Numbered from the stretch's first letter, positions 1-8,547 are shown. The stretch is 64,000 nt of DNA from Fuscovulum sp. (GCA_035192965.1 CP136571.1:3490501-3554500); one strand, 5' to 3'. Translations and numbers: made by a program. Notes: generated by a model not told the origin, from the sequence alone.

Positions 1-1848
1 CACAGCCTTGATGCCATCTGCCACCAAGTCGTAGCGCCCGCAGGACGGCGTTTGCGGCTCCGTCATGCCGATGGGGATTGAGATGAAGCGGGCCAGCAGG
101 CCATCGTTGAATGACTTGCCGTCGATGCCTTCCCAAAACGCCTCATGCGTGGATACGCCGTAAAGCGACAGATGCGGCTCGATCAGGTCTTGCCTGTCTT
201 GGTTGGCGTAGGACTTGCCCCGATAGACGCCGGACGCTGACGAATACATGTCCTTCAGGATGCGCCCGATATCGCGCTCATGAGCGGCGGCACGGGGGTT
301 CAGGACGCGCCGGATCACGTCCCCGAACTCGTCGATTGAGAACAGCTTGGGCTTGCCGTCATCCATCTCGCGCAGGATAGCCGCGCCTGACGTGAAGTCT
401 GACCCTGCCATGCGGTCGGACACGCCAAACTCATCGCAGGCCCGCAGCATGGCGTTCATAGCTGATGATTTGCCCGCGCCGGATTCAGCCGTGCCGATCA
501 CATAGATGTTGGTCCGCAGTCCGGTTTCGGAAATCTCCACCTTGCGGCTGAGGATTGTTCCAAGCATGGCCAGTGCGGCTCCGAAAGCGCCCTGCTCTGA
601 TCGCATGTTTGCCGCCTCGTCGATGTAGATCGTCAGGTCACGCAACAGGCCTGACAGATCACGATGGAAGTCTTGTATCGGGAATGGCGGGCAGTCGGAT
701 GGAAACAGGGATGCGAACTCTCTTGGTGATACCGGGGTTGGCGTCCTTGGCTTTGGGCGCGTTGATGGCCGATCAAGGTATTTGGTTAAGGGTGATATGG
801 GTGACTTGGTTGGGATTGGTTCTGGTGTGGGTTCGGGTTCTGGTTCTGGAATGGATTGAACCTCAGGAACATGAAAATTCGCCAGATCAATCCCCGGCTC
901 TGGCCTGAGATACGGCATGAGCCATTCCGCCGCCGCGCCGTAGCTGCAATCCCTTACGACCATCACAAGGCTGGCGGGCGTATAGGTCACGTCCGCCCCA
1001 AAATCCACGATGCCGTTTGGGGACGCCCGCAGATTGGGGTTTCGGTCTTGCGGGGCGCGGCCAGAGTTTGACACGCGCCAATAGGGAACAGCCTCCCAGA
1101 AGCCTGGGCGGCCCCGGTTGCGGCTCTTTGGCATGTTGAGGTCAGGCCACCACTTATCGATTGCCTCCATTGCCCGGTCATTGATCGAACGGCCCAATGG
1201 TTTTTCCAGATCGGGCGCGGTCGGATCGATGGTTGCCCCGTTTACGGGGGCTTTGCGCGGAGCTTGCCGCTTTAGGCCGATTTCGGCGAAAGCCCGATCC
1301 AGCCTGTCAACTGCATCGTCAGGCAGTTGCGGCAAGTCATCTATGGACAGGCTTTCCAGCGTGTCAGGCGTGATCCACTGATAAGGCTTCTTTGTGGTTG
1401 GATGGATGGTTGGCGGCAGAACGGATTGTGTGCCGTGCAGCAAGAGTTCGACGGCCACCTTTTCGCCGTCATACCAGCGGACGCGGGCAGAATGGTGGAT
1501 CGATGCCGGGGCGCGGTAATAGCCCGTCCAGCCCTTTGCCCCCCGCTTACGGGCTGGCGATGGAGTGATGGCGGAAAGGGCTGCGGCCTCGACGTCTTTC
1601 CGGTCGGTGTCGATATCCAGCCCGACCACGTTGCCGTGGGCCAGACAGATGCCCGCGTCGGGCCAATCCTGCCAGCGGGTGTGGATGAACTCTGGCGGAA
1701 GATCGTCGCACCACTTGGACCATTGGTTGAGCGGTTGCCAATGGCCGTTTTGGAACGATCCGGGGATCTTCGCCCCCGGCATGGCCGGCATGACGTGATA
1801 GCCGTTGTCGCGCAGCGTGTCGGAGTAGAGGGAATAGGGGGAGGTCAT
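1..1848 (-). CDS. Bifunctional primase-polymerase / P-loop ATPase (replicative helicase-like), 3' end outside window
   Basis: An uninterrupted frame of 616 codons runs from the ATG at 1848 to the left edge and continues beyond it. The N-terminal region (about residues 5-190) looks like a prim-pol domain: the acidic pair in VVGLDIDTD (D78, D80), E134, and the downstream PPTIHP...YQW signature. A Pro/Glu-rich linker (about 333-350) follows. A DUF3987-type ATPase domain then has Walker A GTAESGAGKSS (452-462) and Walker B LFSIDEFGD (502-510). It would prime and unwind element DNA during replication. The start overlaps the stop of the upstream methylase-like gene (ATGA). The C-terminus cannot be judged. 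Family assignment rests on motifs read by eye. Confidence 0.85.
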   Translation of the reverse strand, partial: MTSPYSLYSDTLRDNGYHVMPAMPGAKIPGSFQNGHWQPLNQWSKWCDDLPPEFIHTRWQDWPDAGICLAHGNVVGLDIDTDRKDVEAAALSAITPSPARKRGAKGWTGYYRAPASIHHSARVRWYDGEKVAVELLLHGTQSVLPPTIHPTTKKPYQWITPDTLESLSIDDLPQLPDDAVDRLDRAFAEIGLKRQAPRKAPVNGATIDPTAPDLEKPLGRSINDRAMEAIDKWWPDLNMPKSRNRGRPGFWEAVPYWRVSNSGRAPQDRNPNLRASPNGIVDFGADVTYTPASLVMVVRDCSYGAAAEWLMPYLRPEPGIDLANFHVPEVQSIPEPEPEPTPEPIPTKSPISPLTKYLDRPSTRPKPRTPTPVSPREFASLFPSDCPPFPIQDFHRDLSGLLRDLTIYIDEAANMRSEQGAFGAALAMLGTILSRKVEISETGLRTNIYVIGTAESGAGKSSAMNAMLRACDEFGVSDRMAGSDFTSGAAILREMDDGKPKLFSIDEFGDVIRRVLNPRAAAHERDIGRILKDMYSSASGVYRGKSYANQDRQDLIEPHLSLYGVSTHEAFWEGIDGKSFNDGLLARFISIPIGMTEPQTPSCGRYDLVADGIKAV

Positions 1849-2492
1849 GCTACCATTTCCCCCATCATCGCATTACCCCATTGGTCGGCACATGCGCGCG
1901 CCACTCCATCGAATGTGCGGCTGCGGAACTTCCACCTATCAGGACCGGGCGGCGCGCGATGGACGGCGGACCATTGCTTATGCTCTGCCGTCCCCGGCTT
2001 TGGCGGGGTCAGGCGATAGGTCGGGGCAAGTTTGGGAAGCCCGCGAAGATAAAACCCCGTTGCCTTGAAGAACGGTTCGCCAAACCACCACGGCTGGACG
2101 ATCTGGGGCGCGGGAAGGTCAGCGGGCATTCTGGCCTTTGCGTGTTTGTGCATGACGGGGTTTTCGACTGCCACACGCGGGATCGGTGCGGACCAGCAGG
2201 CGGCAAACAGCGCCGCGCCTTCGTCCAGCTCGGCCCACATGTCGGGGAGAGTACGCCCCGGTGGCGGCACGGACAGCCAGCGCACACCGGAATTGCAAAG
2301 TCGGGTGCAAGGCGGGTGCATTACCGCCAGCAAGTCCCAGCCCTCGTTTAGATAGTCTCGCACGTCCCCGATGATGTGGCGGTTGCTGCCGTCCTCAGAT
2401 GGCAGAAGGTCAACTGACCAAACATCATGGCCTAGAGCAGAGAAGGCGCGGCGCATGACGCCAGAGGTTTCACAGCCTATAAGGATTTTCAT
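1845..2492 (-). CDS. Cytosine-C5 DNA-methyltransferase-like protein
   Basis: A 215-residue protein. Visible motifs are an N-terminal SAM-binding-like stretch (ILIGCETSGVMRRAF), a Pro-Pro-Cys motif in VMHPPCTRLCNSG matching the catalytic loop of C5-cytosine methylases, and ENP in VAVENPVM at the place of the usual ENV. It is shorter than typical restriction-modification methylases, and no clear target-recognition domain or partner endonuclease is seen. It may modify element DNA against host restriction. Substrate and activity are inferred. It lies in the replication operon between the DUF6511 gene and the primase-polymerase. Confidence 0.65.
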   Translation of the reverse strand: MKILIGCETSGVMRRAFSALGHDVWSVDLLPSEDGSNRHIIGDVRDYLNEGWDLLAVMHPPCTRLCNSGVRWLSVPPPGRTLPDMWAELDEGAALFAACWSAPIPRVAVENPVMHKHAKARMPADLPAPQIVQPWWFGEPFFKATGFYLRGLPKLAPTYRLTPPKPGTAEHKQWSAVHRAPPGPDRWKFRSRTFDGVARACADQWGNAMMGEMVA

Positions 2493-2501
2493 ATGCTTAC
2501 C

Positions 2502-2825
2502 TCAAAACGGAATTGTATCATCGGCGCGCCGCCGAAGATCAGCGCAAGCGCCAGCAAATACGCGCCCGCAAAACTCGCCCCATTCCTTTTCGGACAGGCT
2601 CCGCAGATCGAATTTTCCGATGCTGTCTAGGTATTGCCCCCCATCCTCGCCCCCAGCCCATGCGGCGGCGGCTTCATCGGCGGTCAGGTTTGGGTTTTTG
2701 GTATAAGCGGACATGCAGCCCTCGGAACAGAATTGAGCGACGGGATGGCCGGGGCGATGGATTGAAAATCCGGTAGACGCCCTTCGGCACACGGCACAGG
2801 GAAAGCCTGGAAGGAAGGCGGTCAT
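2502..2825 (-). CDS. DUF6511-like small zinc-binding protein
   Basis: 107 residues. The N-terminus has paired cysteines (CAVCRR, then FCSEGC), as in a treble-clef or zinc-ribbon module, followed by a helical acidic half. This layout fits the DUF6511 family of uncharacterised phage proteins, but that naming is from memory of the family. Its stop lies 9 bases before the methylase-like gene and its start overlaps the end of the HD-protein gene, so it is translationally coupled. Function unknown. Confidence 0.6.
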   Translation of the reverse strand: MTAFLPGFPCAVCRRASTGFSIHRPGHPVAQFCSEGCMSAYTKNPNLTADEAAAAWAGGEDGGQYLDSIGKFDLRSLSEKEWGEFCGRVFAGACADLRRRADDTIPF

Positions 2826-3343
2826 GCGGCCACCTCAAAAGGTTTTCCGGAACAAATTCCGAGTAGGGGCAGGACTTCACGCTCCCGGCCGAACTCGACA
2901 GCGCACAGGGCAAGCCATTCGCGCGCTTCTGGCCAGCCGTCGCCGTCCATCGGGGCGCGGTGATGCTTGGCCCACATGAAGGCGTCCAGCTTGTCGGCGA
3001 AGTGGAACCAAAGCTGATCTGACTGGGAAAGCGGGTCATCCGCGCCCCACAACTCTGCCCGCCGCTCATCCTCCATGATTTCCAACTCGCGACGAAGGAT
3101 CGGATTGGCTTTCTTGGCTGGAGACGGCACGTCCCCGGTCGCGCTCTCCCCGTCATCATGGGTCAAGGCATGGAAGATCAGCGCCCTTGATGGCGACGGG
3201 TGCAGCATGAGGATGATGCGGGCTACACGGCCTTGATGCCCGTCCAGTCGATCAACGGTATGGGCAAGGAACGGGCTGCGGTGCCAGCGATGGACAAGGC
3301 CAGCATGGAAGATGGCCAAGAGGTTTCCTTGTGCGAGGTTCAT
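2822..3343 (-). CDS. HD-domain phosphohydrolase, YfbR/DatZ-like 5'-deoxynucleotidase
   Basis: 173 residues with the HD-family pattern of YfbR-type nucleotidases: HRWH (18-21), a histidine at 36 (GHQGRV), the metal-binding His-Asp pair in HALTHDDGE (H62, D63, with E66), GDVPSPAKK around D71, and a late aspartate pair in FADKLDA (D117, D120). YfbR removes phosphate from deoxynucleoside monophosphates. The related phage enzyme DatZ strips dATP in phages whose DNA contains 2-aminoadenine. Here it probably tunes nucleotide pools during element replication; which substrate is used cannot be told from sequence. Coupled at both ends to its neighbours. Confidence 0.75.
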   Translation of the reverse strand: MNLAQGNLLAIFHAGLVHRWHRSPFLAHTVDRLDGHQGRVARIILMLHPSPSRALIFHALTHDDGESATGDVPSPAKKANPILRRELEIMEDERRAELWGADDPLSQSDQLWFHFADKLDAFMWAKHHRAPMDGDGWPEAREWLALCAVEFGREREVLPLLGICSGKPFEVAA

Positions 3344-4941
3344 TCCGCCGCCACCCTTTCCCAGTTGTTTTCCCCAAACCGCATCCGCTTGATCCGGTGA
3401 TATTTGCCCTCTCGGATCAGCACCGCCTCAGCCGGACGCCGAATATCAGCCCGCCGATCAAGCGCCTCAGTCACGGTATCCGGCGCGCGTCCAGTGGCGT
3501 TCATTTCCCACCAGCGCACGGCCTTTTGGCGCGGGAAGCCTGTATGCTCGATGCAAACCCATTCGCGGATCACTTGCCCGTTGATCAGGTATTCAAGACG
3601 CAGACTGTCTGGTGATCCGTCCTTTTTGTGACGGGCCACGTCGAAGTCGGTCACGGGATGCCACACCTCTTCGGCGGTCAAATTCATGATCGCCTCAGTG
3701 GTTGCCGTGCGCTCAATCTTCTTTTCCGGCTCGGGGAATAGGAAGCCGCAGCAGGGACATTCGCGCGCCGCGATAAGCAGGATTTCCGCGCATTCCGGGC
3801 AGAACTTGGTCGGTGCTTCACCCTCGCCTTTCCGCTTTTCCTCCGGTGCCGTGATGCCATCCACGGGACCGTGGCGCGCGACGTTGCCCGCGAAGTCCAG
3901 AACAAGACAGTCCGTCTTGTCGGGATGGGTCCGCATGCCGCGACCCGCCATCTGGATATAAAGGCCCGTGGATTGCGTCGGTCGCAGGAAGGCCAGAAGA
4001 TCGGTGCGCGGCGCGTCAAAGCCTGTTGTCAGAACCCCAACGGATGTAAGCGCCCTAACCCTGCCCGCCTTGTAAGCATCTAGCGCCCGCGCCCGTTCTT
4101 GCGCCGGGGTTGCCCCCGTCACGGTTTCGCAGCTGATGCCCTTTGACCGCAGGCTGTCGCGCACGGCCTCGGCATGCTCAACAGAGATGCAGAACAGCAG
4201 CCAAGAGGCGCGGTCGGCTCCGAGGGTGACAATCTCTGTCACCGCCGCCTCTGTCACCTCATCGGTGTTGAAGCGCGCGGCCATGTCCTTTTCGGACCAA
4301 TCGCCCATCTTCGTCCGGATGCCTTTGAGGTCAAAGGTCATGCCGGGGCGCTTGCTGACCAGCGGGGATAGGTATCCGCGCTCCACCAGCATGCCGACGG
4401 GGATATCGTAGCAGATGCGCCCGAACATCGCGCCCTCGCCACGGTCCAGCCGCCCGCTGTCCAGGCGGTAAGGCGTGGCGGTCAGACCGATGATCTTGAT
4501 CGCAGGGTTGGATGCTTTGAGGCCAGCAAACAGCTTGCCATAGAGCGTATTGTCGGATCTCGGGATCAGGTGCGCCTCATCCACGATCACCAGATCAAAG
4601 GGTTTGAATTCCCTGATCTTGCGGGCGATGGATTGAACGCCTGCCACGACGATCTGACGCGACCCCTGTTTTAGGCCAAGCCCTGCGGAGTAGATGCCAG
4701 CCGGGGCTTGTGGCCAGAAGCGCAGCAGTTGCGCATGGTTCTGCGCGATAAGCTCCTTCACGTGGGTCACGATCAGGATGCGCGTGGCCGGATAGATTGT
4801 GCAGGCCTGCCGAACAAAATCGGCGATGATCGCGGACTTGCCCGCCCCCGTGGGGGCGACGACAAGGGGATTTGTGGTGTGATCTTCAAAGTGCTTGAAG
4901 ATCGAGGCGACGGCCTCTTCTTGATAGTCGCGGAGTTTCAT
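3340..4941 (-). CDS. SF2 DEAD/DEAH-box helicase
   Basis: 533 residues. Motif I APTGAGKS (about 29-36), motif II DEAH (120-123), motif III TAT, and motif VI QMAGRGMR define a superfamily 2 helicase of the RecG/UvsW/type III-like DEAD group. After the motor is a four-cysteine zinc ribbon (CPEC...CPCC) and a C-terminal region unlike the core. Phage-encoded SF2 helicases of this type usually assist replication-fork restart or recombination. The start overlaps the GIY-YIG gene stop by 4 bases; its own stop overlaps the HD-protein start. Confidence 0.9.
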   Translation of the reverse strand: MKLRDYQEEAVASIFKHFEDHTTNPLVVAPTGAGKSAIIADFVRQACTIYPATRILIVTHVKELIAQNHAQLLRFWPQAPAGIYSAGLGLKQGSRQIVVAGVQSIARKIREFKPFDLVIVDEAHLIPRSDNTLYGKLFAGLKASNPAIKIIGLTATPYRLDSGRLDRGEGAMFGRICYDIPVGMLVERGYLSPLVSKRPGMTFDLKGIRTKMGDWSEKDMAARFNTDEVTEAAVTEIVTLGADRASWLLFCISVEHAEAVRDSLRSKGISCETVTGATPAQERARALDAYKAGRVRALTSVGVLTTGFDAPRTDLLAFLRPTQSTGLYIQMAGRGMRTHPDKTDCLVLDFAGNVARHGPVDGITAPEEKRKGEGEAPTKFCPECAEILLIAARECPCCGFLFPEPEKKIERTATTEAIMNLTAEEVWHPVTDFDVARHKKDGSPDSLRLEYLINGQVIREWVCIEHTGFPRQKAVRWWEMNATGRAPDTVTEALDRRADIRRPAEAVLIREGKYHRIKRMRFGENNWERVAAE

Positions 4942-5687
4942 GCGGCCACTCCACCTGAGGCGCGTGGGGCGTACTGTCCCATTTTAACCTTGCTTATGGT
5001 GGTGCGGTGAACGCCGTATTTTTCCGCCAAATACTTAACGGTCGCACCCTCACTCAAAGACTGTAAAATCGCAGATTGATCCTCTTGAGAAAGCTTCGCC
5101 AAGGCGGCAGAGACCTTGCATACCCAAGTTATTTTCCTGCCTGCCATGATGGCGCTCATTCGGGCCTTATGGTCCTCACTGTGATGTCTGCCGCGCGATG
5201 CGTCTCCAATACGCACAAGGCTTTCTGCGCGGTGCTTGCGGCCCAACCACGTCGCCCTCATCCGTTCGCGCGTTTCTGGTGGAAGGTTGCACACACCATC
5301 CCCGCCAGACGTGCTATTTGTCAGTGGCCAATCTGCAAAGTGGCCATGCTCAATGTAATCGCGCTCCAACTCTTGCCAATTTGCATCGGCCTCAATTCGG
5401 TCCATAATCCAAAGCTCTGGTCTCAGGCCTGCGCGTTTAAGCTCTTGAAGCCAGTGAGAGCGATGGCATTTTGACACATCGTTCATATGGTTTTGGAGTC
5501 GCTGATATGGCCTGATTGACTTACCAATGTAGCGGACATCATCAGTTCTTGGATCAATCAAGCCGTAGATATAGGCCCATTGAATTTTCTTTTTTTCAGC
5601 CAAAAACGCATGATATTCTTTCAGGTTCTCCATAACCTGATCTGTGAATTTCAATTCTGGCAGATGATTTGATACCTCAAGCTGCAT
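4938..5687 (-). CDS. GIY-YIG endonuclease with NUMOD3-like repeats and C-terminal HTH
   Basis: 249 residues from the ATG at 5687, which overlaps the end of the clamp gene by 11 bases; a longer in-frame extension is rejected because it would lie inside that gene. GIY-YIG core: YIYGLID (39-45), RYIG (52-55), arginine at 59, and a candidate catalytic glutamate in the ELERDYIEHG stretch. Residues about 149-185 carry two GR-[KH]-H-type NUMOD3-like repeats. The C-terminus (about 215-236) is a helix-turn-helix (KYLAEKYGVHRTTISKV). The architecture is that of a homing endonuclease. Its codon use is visibly more A/T-rich than that of its neighbours, which suggests independent acquisition. Confidence 0.85.
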   Translation of the reverse strand: MQLEVSNHLPELKFTDQVMENLKEYHAFLAEKKKIQWAYIYGLIDPRTDDVRYIGKSIRPYQRLQNHMNDVSKCHRSHWLQELKRAGLRPELWIMDRIEADANWQELERDYIEHGHFADWPLTNSTSGGDGVCNLPPETRERMRATWLGRKHRAESLVRIGDASRGRHHSEDHKARMSAIMAGRKITWVCKVSAALAKLSQEDQSAILQSLSEGATVKYLAEKYGVHRTTISKVKMGQYAPRASGGVAA

Positions 5688-6816
5688 CGGCCATCTCCTC
5701 ATCAGATGCCCGGATAGACATGACGATGGCGTAGGTTTCTGAGGTGGTGGATTTCTGCGACGGCTCGACCTTCCAAGCCGCGCCACAGTGCTGGATCGTC
5801 ACGTCGGACGCACCAATCCCGGTGATCGCGGCTTGCATCAGCTTGGAATTGACACAGCCTGCAAAGTCCGCCTTTGCCCGAACGTCCATTTCGGCGCGCC
5901 CAGTCGACATAACCCCGCCTCGCGCCCCGCGACCGAAGGCAATGACGGGGTTGTCCGTCTTGCCCCGGATCACCAGTTGGCGCGTCCCGCCAGCCCCTTC
6001 GTCGGTACCGCAGGCGGCAACGGACAGGGCGGCGATAAGCTCATCCTTGGGCCCAGCGATGACTTCGCGCCAATCCGTAAATCCCGCCAAGACGCGGCGG
6101 CAGTCTGGATAGGAGCCGTCAATTACCTTTCCGAAAGCCCGGACGGACGGAGTGATGATGTGCCAACCCCTCTCACAGACCAAAAGCTGCACAGTGTCAT
6201 GGCGGTCGGCGATATTAGTGACGATCCCCACGGCATCGGTCGGGAGGATGCCGCCACCGCCAATCGGATCGGCTTCCGCGATTTCGGTGTGGTGCAGTGC
6301 GTGGCCGTCGGTTCCCCAAAACTCCAGGCCACCATTCCGCTCGGCCACATAGACACCTTGCAGGTAGTATCGCGCCTCGCTGTCGTCAGCTGCGGCAACG
6401 CAGAACTTGAGAGCGGCGTTTAGGGTCGTGGCGTCCAGCGTTCCGGCCTGACCTTCTGGCGGACGATATGCCGGATAATCTTCCAGATTGGACGGAGCCA
6501 GCACGATGCGCCCGCGCCCCGATTTGACAACATAGCCGCTGCCGGACGCCTCGATTTCAACTGTTGTGCCTTTGGCGGCAGCGATGAATTTGACCAGATG
6601 ATCGAAGGGCAGAAGCGTTGCCCCCGGCGTTGTGACGGTTGCCGCGACGTCCGCCTCGAATGTCGTATCGCCGTTGCAGCCGGACAGGGTGATCTTGTCC
6701 TTTTGGGCTGCAATCTTGATGTTGGACAAAATCGGCCACGGGGCTTTGGCGCTGATCACACGGCCTGCGATGGCAAGGCCGGATTGCAGGGCTTTGGTTT
6801 CGATGGAGAGTTTCAT
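5677..6816 (-). CDS. DnaN-like sliding clamp (DNA polymerase III beta-like)
   Basis: 379 residues from ATG 6816, close to the length of bacterial beta clamps. The N-terminus (MKLSIETKALQSGLAIAG) and the repeated domain pattern, for example ILSNIKIAAQKDKITLSG and GRIVLAPSNLEDYPAYR, match the DnaN family, although divergence from a chromosomal DnaN appears large. A clamp tethers polymerase to DNA. An element-borne copy could recruit host Pol III or an element polymerase to its own forks. It is coupled upstream to an 88-residue protein and downstream to the GIY-YIG gene. Confidence 0.85.
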   Translation of the reverse strand: MKLSIETKALQSGLAIAGRVISAKAPWPILSNIKIAAQKDKITLSGCNGDTTFEADVAATVTTPGATLLPFDHLVKFIAAAKGTTVEIEASGSGYVVKSGRGRIVLAPSNLEDYPAYRPPEGQAGTLDATTLNAALKFCVAAADDSEARYYLQGVYVAERNGGLEFWGTDGHALHHTEIAEADPIGGGGILPTDAVGIVTNIADRHDTVQLLVCERGWHIITPSVRAFGKVIDGSYPDCRRVLAGFTDWREVIAGPKDELIAALSVAACGTDEGAGGTRQLVIRGKTDNPVIAFGRGARGGVMSTGRAEMDVRAKADFAGCVNSKLMQAAITGIGASDVTIQHCGAAWKVEPSQKSTTSETYAIVMSIRASDEEMADAA

Positions 6817-7079
6817 GCTGCCACCATTTCGATATGGGTTGCCGCCGGAATGAACTCCACGCGGTGAATGTTTTCCCGCCACATGCCCGCGTTGCCCGTA
6901 TCGACTTCGCGCCACTTGACGTTGGGATGCGATGTTGCACCGCCTGCGCCAAGGCGGACAAAGCCAGCGCCCCACTTGGCGTAAACATCGCCGTTGCGGT
7001 GGTAGAGATTGGCCTGCCGAAAGACGCCGTTGCAGTAGAGCAGCGATACGCCGCCTTCGATGATTGTCATGAAAGGCAT
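6813..7079 (-). CDS. Conserved-looking hypothetical phage protein
   Basis: 88 residues, beta-rich by pattern (VSLLYCNGVFRQANLYHRNG, DVYAKWGAGFVRLG). No family is recognised. It ends in an ATGA overlap with the clamp gene and starts one base after the exonuclease gene stops, so it is translated as part of the replication operon. It might be an accessory to the clamp, but that is only positional inference. Confidence 0.7.
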   Translation of the reverse strand: MPFMTIIEGGVSLLYCNGVFRQANLYHRNGDVYAKWGAGFVRLGAGGATSHPNVKWREVDTGNAGMWRENIHRVEFIPAATHIEMVAA

Positions 7080-7080
7080 G

Positions 7081-8049
7081 TCATTGATCCTTGGATTGAT
7101 GATGGCTTTCCCCGTCGATCCAGATCGAACCGTCGGAGAGGCGATAGGTGATGGTTTCAGCGTCGGGGTCGGCGTCGATCTGCTCCCCGGCCACTAGGGC
7201 GGGCAGGAACAGATGCGCGGGGCAGTCTGTCCGCTTCTGCTGATCCGGCTTGCGCGGCTCGTCAAAGCGGCTGCAATGGCCGTTGCCGTCCTCTGTGAAG
7301 GTCCAGTGGATGCAGGTCCGGCAGTTGCGCCGTGCGGCGAAGCCATCGTGACAAACGCCCTTGTGCTTGCAGAAGCGGCAAGCGAAGGCGTCGGATTTGT
7401 CGCTGATCCGACCGGGCGCATAGTGCATGTCCAGAACGGATAGGACGCGCGCCTCTTGGCGGTTGGCCTGATCCTGATCTAGCTTGACCCGCTCCGTCAG
7501 TATTTCTTCCGTATCCTTGTTGGTCCCGATGTATAGGCCACGGTCGATGCCAAGCGCGGCCATGCCAGCATGAAGCTGGTGCCAGTGCATCGGCTTGGCC
7601 TTGGCCAGCCCATGTTTGAGGATGGCCCGAAAGTCAGAGGCTTTGAGGCTCTTGATTTCCAGCACATGCTCGGACTTTGGCGCATCGGGGATGCCCGATA
7701 TGCGCCCGTCTGCCTTGCCTCGGATAAAGCCGTTGGCGAGCGAGAAGCGCCATTGCTTGCCCGTTGCCGGATCGGCTTCGCGCACATCCGCACCGATAGC
7801 CCGCAGATCGTCAAGGACACGCCGCTCTTCAATATCGCCGCGCTCAAAGATGCGGGCCTTGCGACCGTCGATTTCCTCTTGTGGCGATGCCCACCGAAGG
7901 GAATAGAAGATCGCCCGGTCGCAATCCTGGCCTAGATCCGATGCGCCGATGCCGTAGCCTTCATATTGGGTGCGGCTGTTGTATGCGGCGGCACGGGCGG
8001 CGAAGATTGCGTCGACCGTTGGCATTGGGGGTGGGGGGAGATCGGTCAC
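7081..8049 (-). CDS. RecB/Cas4-like PD-(D/E)XK exonuclease with cysteine cluster
   Basis: 322 residues from a GTG at 8049 that overlaps the preceding stop (GTGA). The PD-(D/E)XK core is visible: E74-E75 in RGDIEERRV, D114 in GKADG, E131-I-K133 in LEIKSLK, and a Q in HWHQLHAGM. Cysteines at 224, 227 and 233, with further ones at 243, 246 and 259, resemble the Fe-S or zinc cluster of Cas4/AddB-type nucleases. It probably resects DNA ends to feed the Sak4-like annealing system encoded upstream. An ATG nine codons in is an alternative start. Confidence 0.82.
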   Translation of the reverse strand: MTDLPPPPMPTVDAIFAARAAAYNSRTQYEGYGIGASDLGQDCDRAIFYSLRWASPQEEIDGRKARIFERGDIEERRVLDDLRAIGADVREADPATGKQWRFSLANGFIRGKADGRISGIPDAPKSEHVLEIKSLKASDFRAILKHGLAKAKPMHWHQLHAGMAALGIDRGLYIGTNKDTEEILTERVKLDQDQANRQEARVLSVLDMHYAPGRISDKSDAFACRFCKHKGVCHDGFAARRNCRTCIHWTFTEDGNGHCSRFDEPRKPDQQKRTDCPAHLFLPALVAGEQIDADPDAETITYRLSDGSIWIDGESHHQSKDQ

Positions 8050-8264
8050 GCGGCATCTCCCCAATATGCCGAACGAACCACGTCCTGCGGCTCACCGCTT
8101 TCCTTGATGTCGGCTTGCTTGATGCGATTGGTGATCACCCGCGCCCGCGCCGATTCAAGGCCAAGGCGACGGGCTGTTGTTGCCGCGCTCACACCGATGC
8201 TTCGCATCCGCACGGCGCGCAGATGAAGCTCATCATCTTGACGGGTTGGAAGTCTGCCGCCCAT
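8046..8264 (-). CDS. Small helix-turn-helix-like phage protein
   Basis: 72 residues from ATG 8264, chosen because it overlaps the upstream stop by one base (TGATG). The longer frame would run inside the upstream gene. The segment AVRMRSIGVSAATTARRLGL resembles an HTH with a turn around SAAT. Function unknown; possibly DNA binding. Confidence 0.6.
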   Translation of the reverse strand: MGGRLPTRQDDELHLRAVRMRSIGVSAATTARRLGLESARARVITNRIKQADIKESGEPQDVVRSAYWGDAA

Positions 8265-8497
8265 CACGCAGCCCTCCCCATGGTGCTTGCCAACATTGCG
8301 GCAAGGTGATCGCGGCCCAGCCAAGACGTGATCGAGTTGCAGGACGTGCAGCGCAGTCCACCAAGATGGATGCCGACGGGTTCGACGGTAACGGTTGCGG
8401 TTTTGCAGCCGCACTTGCGGCAGGGCGCAAAAGGCCCCGTGAGTTCGCAAAGCGCGACGGTATTGCCCTCTAGCGGGGCAAAGATGCTCCGTGCCAT
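8264..8497 (-). CDS. Small zinc-finger-like phage protein
   Basis: 77 residues with CRKCGC and CTSCNS, giving two CxxC pairs that could bind one zinc ion. It starts a new translational chain after a hairpin-containing gap of about 100 bases downstream of the DUF669 gene. Its start has a good purine-rich ribosome site (AGGAGGTATCC on the coding strand). No specific family recognised. Confidence 0.65.
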   Translation of the reverse strand: MARSIFAPLEGNTVALCELTGPFAPCRKCGCKTATVTVEPVGIHLGGLRCTSCNSITSWLGRDHLAAMLASTMGRAA

Positions 8498-8547
8498 AAA
8501 GGATACCTCCTATGGCTTGCTTCCAAAGAAGCGGGTTTTTTGGGAGA

